Shown here piece by piece: positions 62,006-64,000 of a stretch of 64,000 nt of DNA. Every line of letters starts with the position of its first letter. Within the stretch, counting starts at the first letter, position 1. The notes beneath the pieces are model-generated. The model made no database searches. It was not told where the DNA came from and saw only the letters and a list, made by a program, of their open reading frames with translations. The position numbers and the translations under genes were made by a program. The stretch is from Sphingomonas sp. PP-CC-1A-547. GTDB lineage: Bacteria; Pseudomonadota; Alphaproteobacteria; Sphingomonadales; Sphingomonadaceae. The stretch is from positions 248,001-312,000 of the forward strand of contig NZ_RAPZ01000013.1 of NCBI RefSeq assembly GCF_003610375.1, read 5' to 3'.

Positions 62006-64000
62006 CTAGCCGATCAGCGCGTCCAGCAGTTCCTCGATCCGCCCTGCCCGCGCGATCGGGTCGGCAATGCCCTCGGCGGCGATCCAGCGCCCGTTCTTCT
62101 CGACCAGATCGTCGAGCGGTTTCGCCGCAGTCCGGTCGTGCGGCGTGAATGCGATCGCCGCGGGACCGGCGTCGATCTGTCGGACGCCCGCCTCACGCGC
62201 CATCATCCGGATACGGGCCACCTGCAACAGTCGTAGTGCCGCCTCGGGCGCCTTGCCGAATCGATCATCCAGCTCGGCCTCGAACAGGTCGAGCGCCGAG
62301 ACATCCTCAAGCCGCGCAAGCCGGCCATAGAGCGACATCCGGACCTCCATCTCGGGGATCCACGCTTCGGGAAGGCTGCCGCCCAGTTCGAGATGGAGTT
62401 CGGGAATCCAGTCGTCGATCGGCGCCCCGCCCTCGCGGTCGATCCACGCCAGCCGCAACGCGCGACCGAACAAATGCTGGTACAGGTCGATCCCGATCAG
62501 CTTCATGTGACCAGCCTGCGCCTCGCCGACCAGATCGCCCGCGCCCCGCAGGTCGAGATCGCGCGCACTGATCGCAAACCCAGCGCCCAGGCGGTCGAAC
62601 GCCTGGAGCGTGCGCAACCGCTTCAGCGTCGTCTCCGCGATCGTCGCCTCGCCGTCGGTCAGCAGCATCACCTGCCCCCGCCGTCCGCTGCGACCGACGC
62701 GGCCGCGAAGCTGATGCAGCTGCGACAGCCCGAACCGATCCGCGTGATGCACGATCATCGTGTTCGCGCGCGGCACGTCGAGCCCGGCCTCGATGATGTT
62801 GGTCGCAAGCAGTACGTCGCCGTCGCCCGCCGCAAACGCGACCATCGCCTCGTCGATCTCCCCCGCCGGCATTTTCCCGTGCGCCTGCACCAGCCTGAGT
62901 TCAGGCACGAGCTTGGCCAGCTTGGCGGCAAGCGGCGCCATGTCGTCGATCCGCGGCACCACGACGAAGCTCTGCCCGCCTCGCGCCCGCTCGCGACGCA
63001 GCGCCGCGCGCACCGTCGCGTCGTCGAACTGCGCGACCGACGTGCGGATCGGCTGGCGACGTGCCGGCGGGGTGGCGATCACCGACAAGCCCTGCAACCC
63101 GATCATCGCGGATTGCAGCGTGCGCGGGATCGGCGTCGCGCTCAGCGTGAGGACATGCCCCGCCCCCAGCGCATGCATCTTGGCCTTGTCGGCCGCACCG
63201 AACCTTTGTTCTTCGTCGATTACGACGAGCGCGAGATCCTTGTACGCGACGCCCTTGCCCGCAATCGCTCCCGTGCCGATCACGACGCCGATCGATCCGT
63301 CCGCAAGCCCCGCCCGAACCCGCGCCTTCTCCGCGGTATTGGACAGCCGCGACAGCCCCGCGACGGTCACGCCGGTGCCTTCGAACCGCTTCGAGAACGT
63401 CTCGATATGCTGGCGGACCAGCACCGTCGTCGGCGCGGCGATCGCAACCTGGCGCCCGGCCAGCGCAACGGCAGCAGCGGCTCGCAACGCGACTTCGGTC
63501 TTGCCGTAGCCGACGTCGCCGATGACCAGCCGGTCCATCGGCTTGCCGCTCGCGAGGTCCGCCAGCGTCGTCGCGATCGCCCTTGCCTGGTCCGGTGTCT
63601 CGGTGAACGCGAAACCGGCGGCGAATTTCTCGTACCGGGCACGGTCGGGCTCGATCGGATCGGTCGTCCGCGCGTCGCGTTCCGCAGCGATCGCGGCCAG
63701 ATCTCGCGCGCTTTCGGCGATCGCGGCATCGATTGCGCCCCGCCGCTTCTGCCACGACGCGCCGTCGAGCGAATCGAGCGTGACCGCGTCGATCTCCGCA
63801 CCGTACCGCCAGATCCGGTCGGCCTCGCGCACCGGCACCAGGCGGCGGCCTTCCTTGGCATATTCCAGGACGATCGCGTCGCCGTCGGTCCCCGGCAGCA
63901 TCTCGAGCCCACGGACGACGCCGATCCCGAACTCCTCGTGGACGATCACGTCGCCGCATCGCAGCTCGCTCGTCAATCCCGGCAACATGCCAGCGCTGCC
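62006..64000 (-). CDS. mfd: Transcription-repair coupling factor Mfd, C-terminal part (runs off window)
   Basis: Mfd removes RNA polymerase stalled at lesions and recruits UvrA. The visible 664 or so codons start in the polymerase-interacting region (GDVIVHEEFGIGVVRG) and cover the translocase: GDVGYGKTEVALRAA, DEEQRFG, LSATPIPRTLQSAM, then QLHQLRGRVGRSGRRG, and the C-terminal TRCF domain. The frame is open past the right edge, so the N-terminal UvrB-like part is missing only because the window ends. No defect is seen. Confidence 0.95.
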   Translation of the reverse strand, partial: GSAGMLPGLTSELRCGDVIVHEEFGIGVVRGLEMLPGTDGDAIVLEYAKEGRRLVPVREADRIWRYGAEIDAVTLDSLDGASWQKRRGAIDAAIAESARDLAAIAAERDARTTDPIEPDRARYEKFAAGFAFTETPDQARAIATTLADLASGKPMDRLVIGDVGYGKTEVALRAAAAVALAGRQVAIAAPTTVLVRQHIETFSKRFEGTGVTVAGLSRLSNTAEKARVRAGLADGSIGVVIGTGAIAGKGVAYKDLALVVIDEEQRFGAADKAKMHALGAGHVLTLSATPIPRTLQSAMIGLQGLSVIATPPARRQPIRTSVAQFDDATVRAALRRERARGGQSFVVVPRIDDMAPLAAKLAKLVPELRLVQAHGKMPAGEIDEAMVAFAAGDGDVLLATNIIEAGLDVPRANTMIVHHADRFGLSQLHQLRGRVGRSGRRGQVMLLTDGEATIAETTLKRLRTLQAFDRLGAGFAISARDLDLRGAGDLVGEAQAGHMKLIGIDLYQHLFGRALRLAWIDREGGAPIDDWIPELHLELGGSLPEAWIPEMEVRMSLYGRLARLEDVSALDLFEAELDDRFGKAPEAALRLLQVARIRMMAREAGVRQIDAGPAAIAFTPHDRTAAKPLDDLVEKNGRWIAAEGIADPIARAGRIEELLDALIG

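Noticed and set aside
62006-64000. mfd as a truncated pseudogene
   Set aside because: The frame is open to the window edge and motifs are intact; the missing N-terminal part is due to the window boundary.

Overview
The window is GC-rich bacterial DNA, best explained as a chromosome segment of a sphingomonad (Alphaproteobacteria, Sphingomonadales; Sphingomonas-like). The support is the set of long TonB-dependent receptors, a CpdR-type response regulator, PhaR with polyhydroxyalkanoate genes, an F1 operon read atpH-atpA, and many GC-rich intergenic palindromes. This assignment is by protein resemblance only.

Bases 1-33650 are ordinary chromosome. In order: F1 ATPase alpha and delta (atpA, atpH, minus strand); a dienelactone hydrolase; an SDR; ada; a secreted trypsin-like protease; an orphan CpaF-type ATPase; a periplasmic aspartyl protease with a PDZ domain and a membrane glycosyltransferase; a polyhydroxyalkanoate block (phaR, a PhaC-like hydrolase, thiolase phaA); a large TonB receptor with a 2-oxoglutarate/Fe(II) oxygenase; alanine racemase; a vitamin B12 uptake operon (btuB-btuF-btuC-btuD) behind a clear cobalamin riboswitch; a second TonB receptor; an SDR and msrB; and a cluster of alpha/beta hydrolase joined in frame to a royal-jelly-type protein, then a catalase-family protein.

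Bases 33691-60587 are a 26.9-kb integrated genomic island. It is bounded by a perfect 46-bp direct repeat that is the 3' part of a tRNA-Val(GAC) gene. The complete tRNA lies at the right end, next to a tyrosine integrase and an excisionase-like gene. Matching 17-bp inverted sites lie about 65-72 bp inside both ends. The island carries hipBA, a KfrA-like protein, a MobA/MobL-like relaxase with a perfect palindrome next to its start, and two divergent blocks that look like its functional cargo. One is a minus-strand cassette with two PolB-like 3'-5' exonucleases, a Lon-like AAA ATPase, a sigma-like protein and two unknowns (41695-46470). The other is a plus-strand four-gene operon: SNF2 helicase, DUF4391 protein, type III methyltransferase Mod and restriction subunit Res (46732-55629). 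The middle of mod is strikingly AT-rich, as if its target-recognition region had been swapped.

A complete 3638-bp transposon (37585-41222) is nested inside the island. It has 24-bp inverted ends, a perfect 8-bp target duplication, an IS1-type transposase, and a HigB/HigA-ImmA-like toxin-antitoxin module as cargo.

Bases 60618-64000 return to chromosome: cpdR, an N-formylglutamate amidohydrolase and the C-terminal part of mfd, which runs off the window. The best candidates for an undescribed system are the two divergent island blocks and the toxin-antitoxin-carrying transposon.
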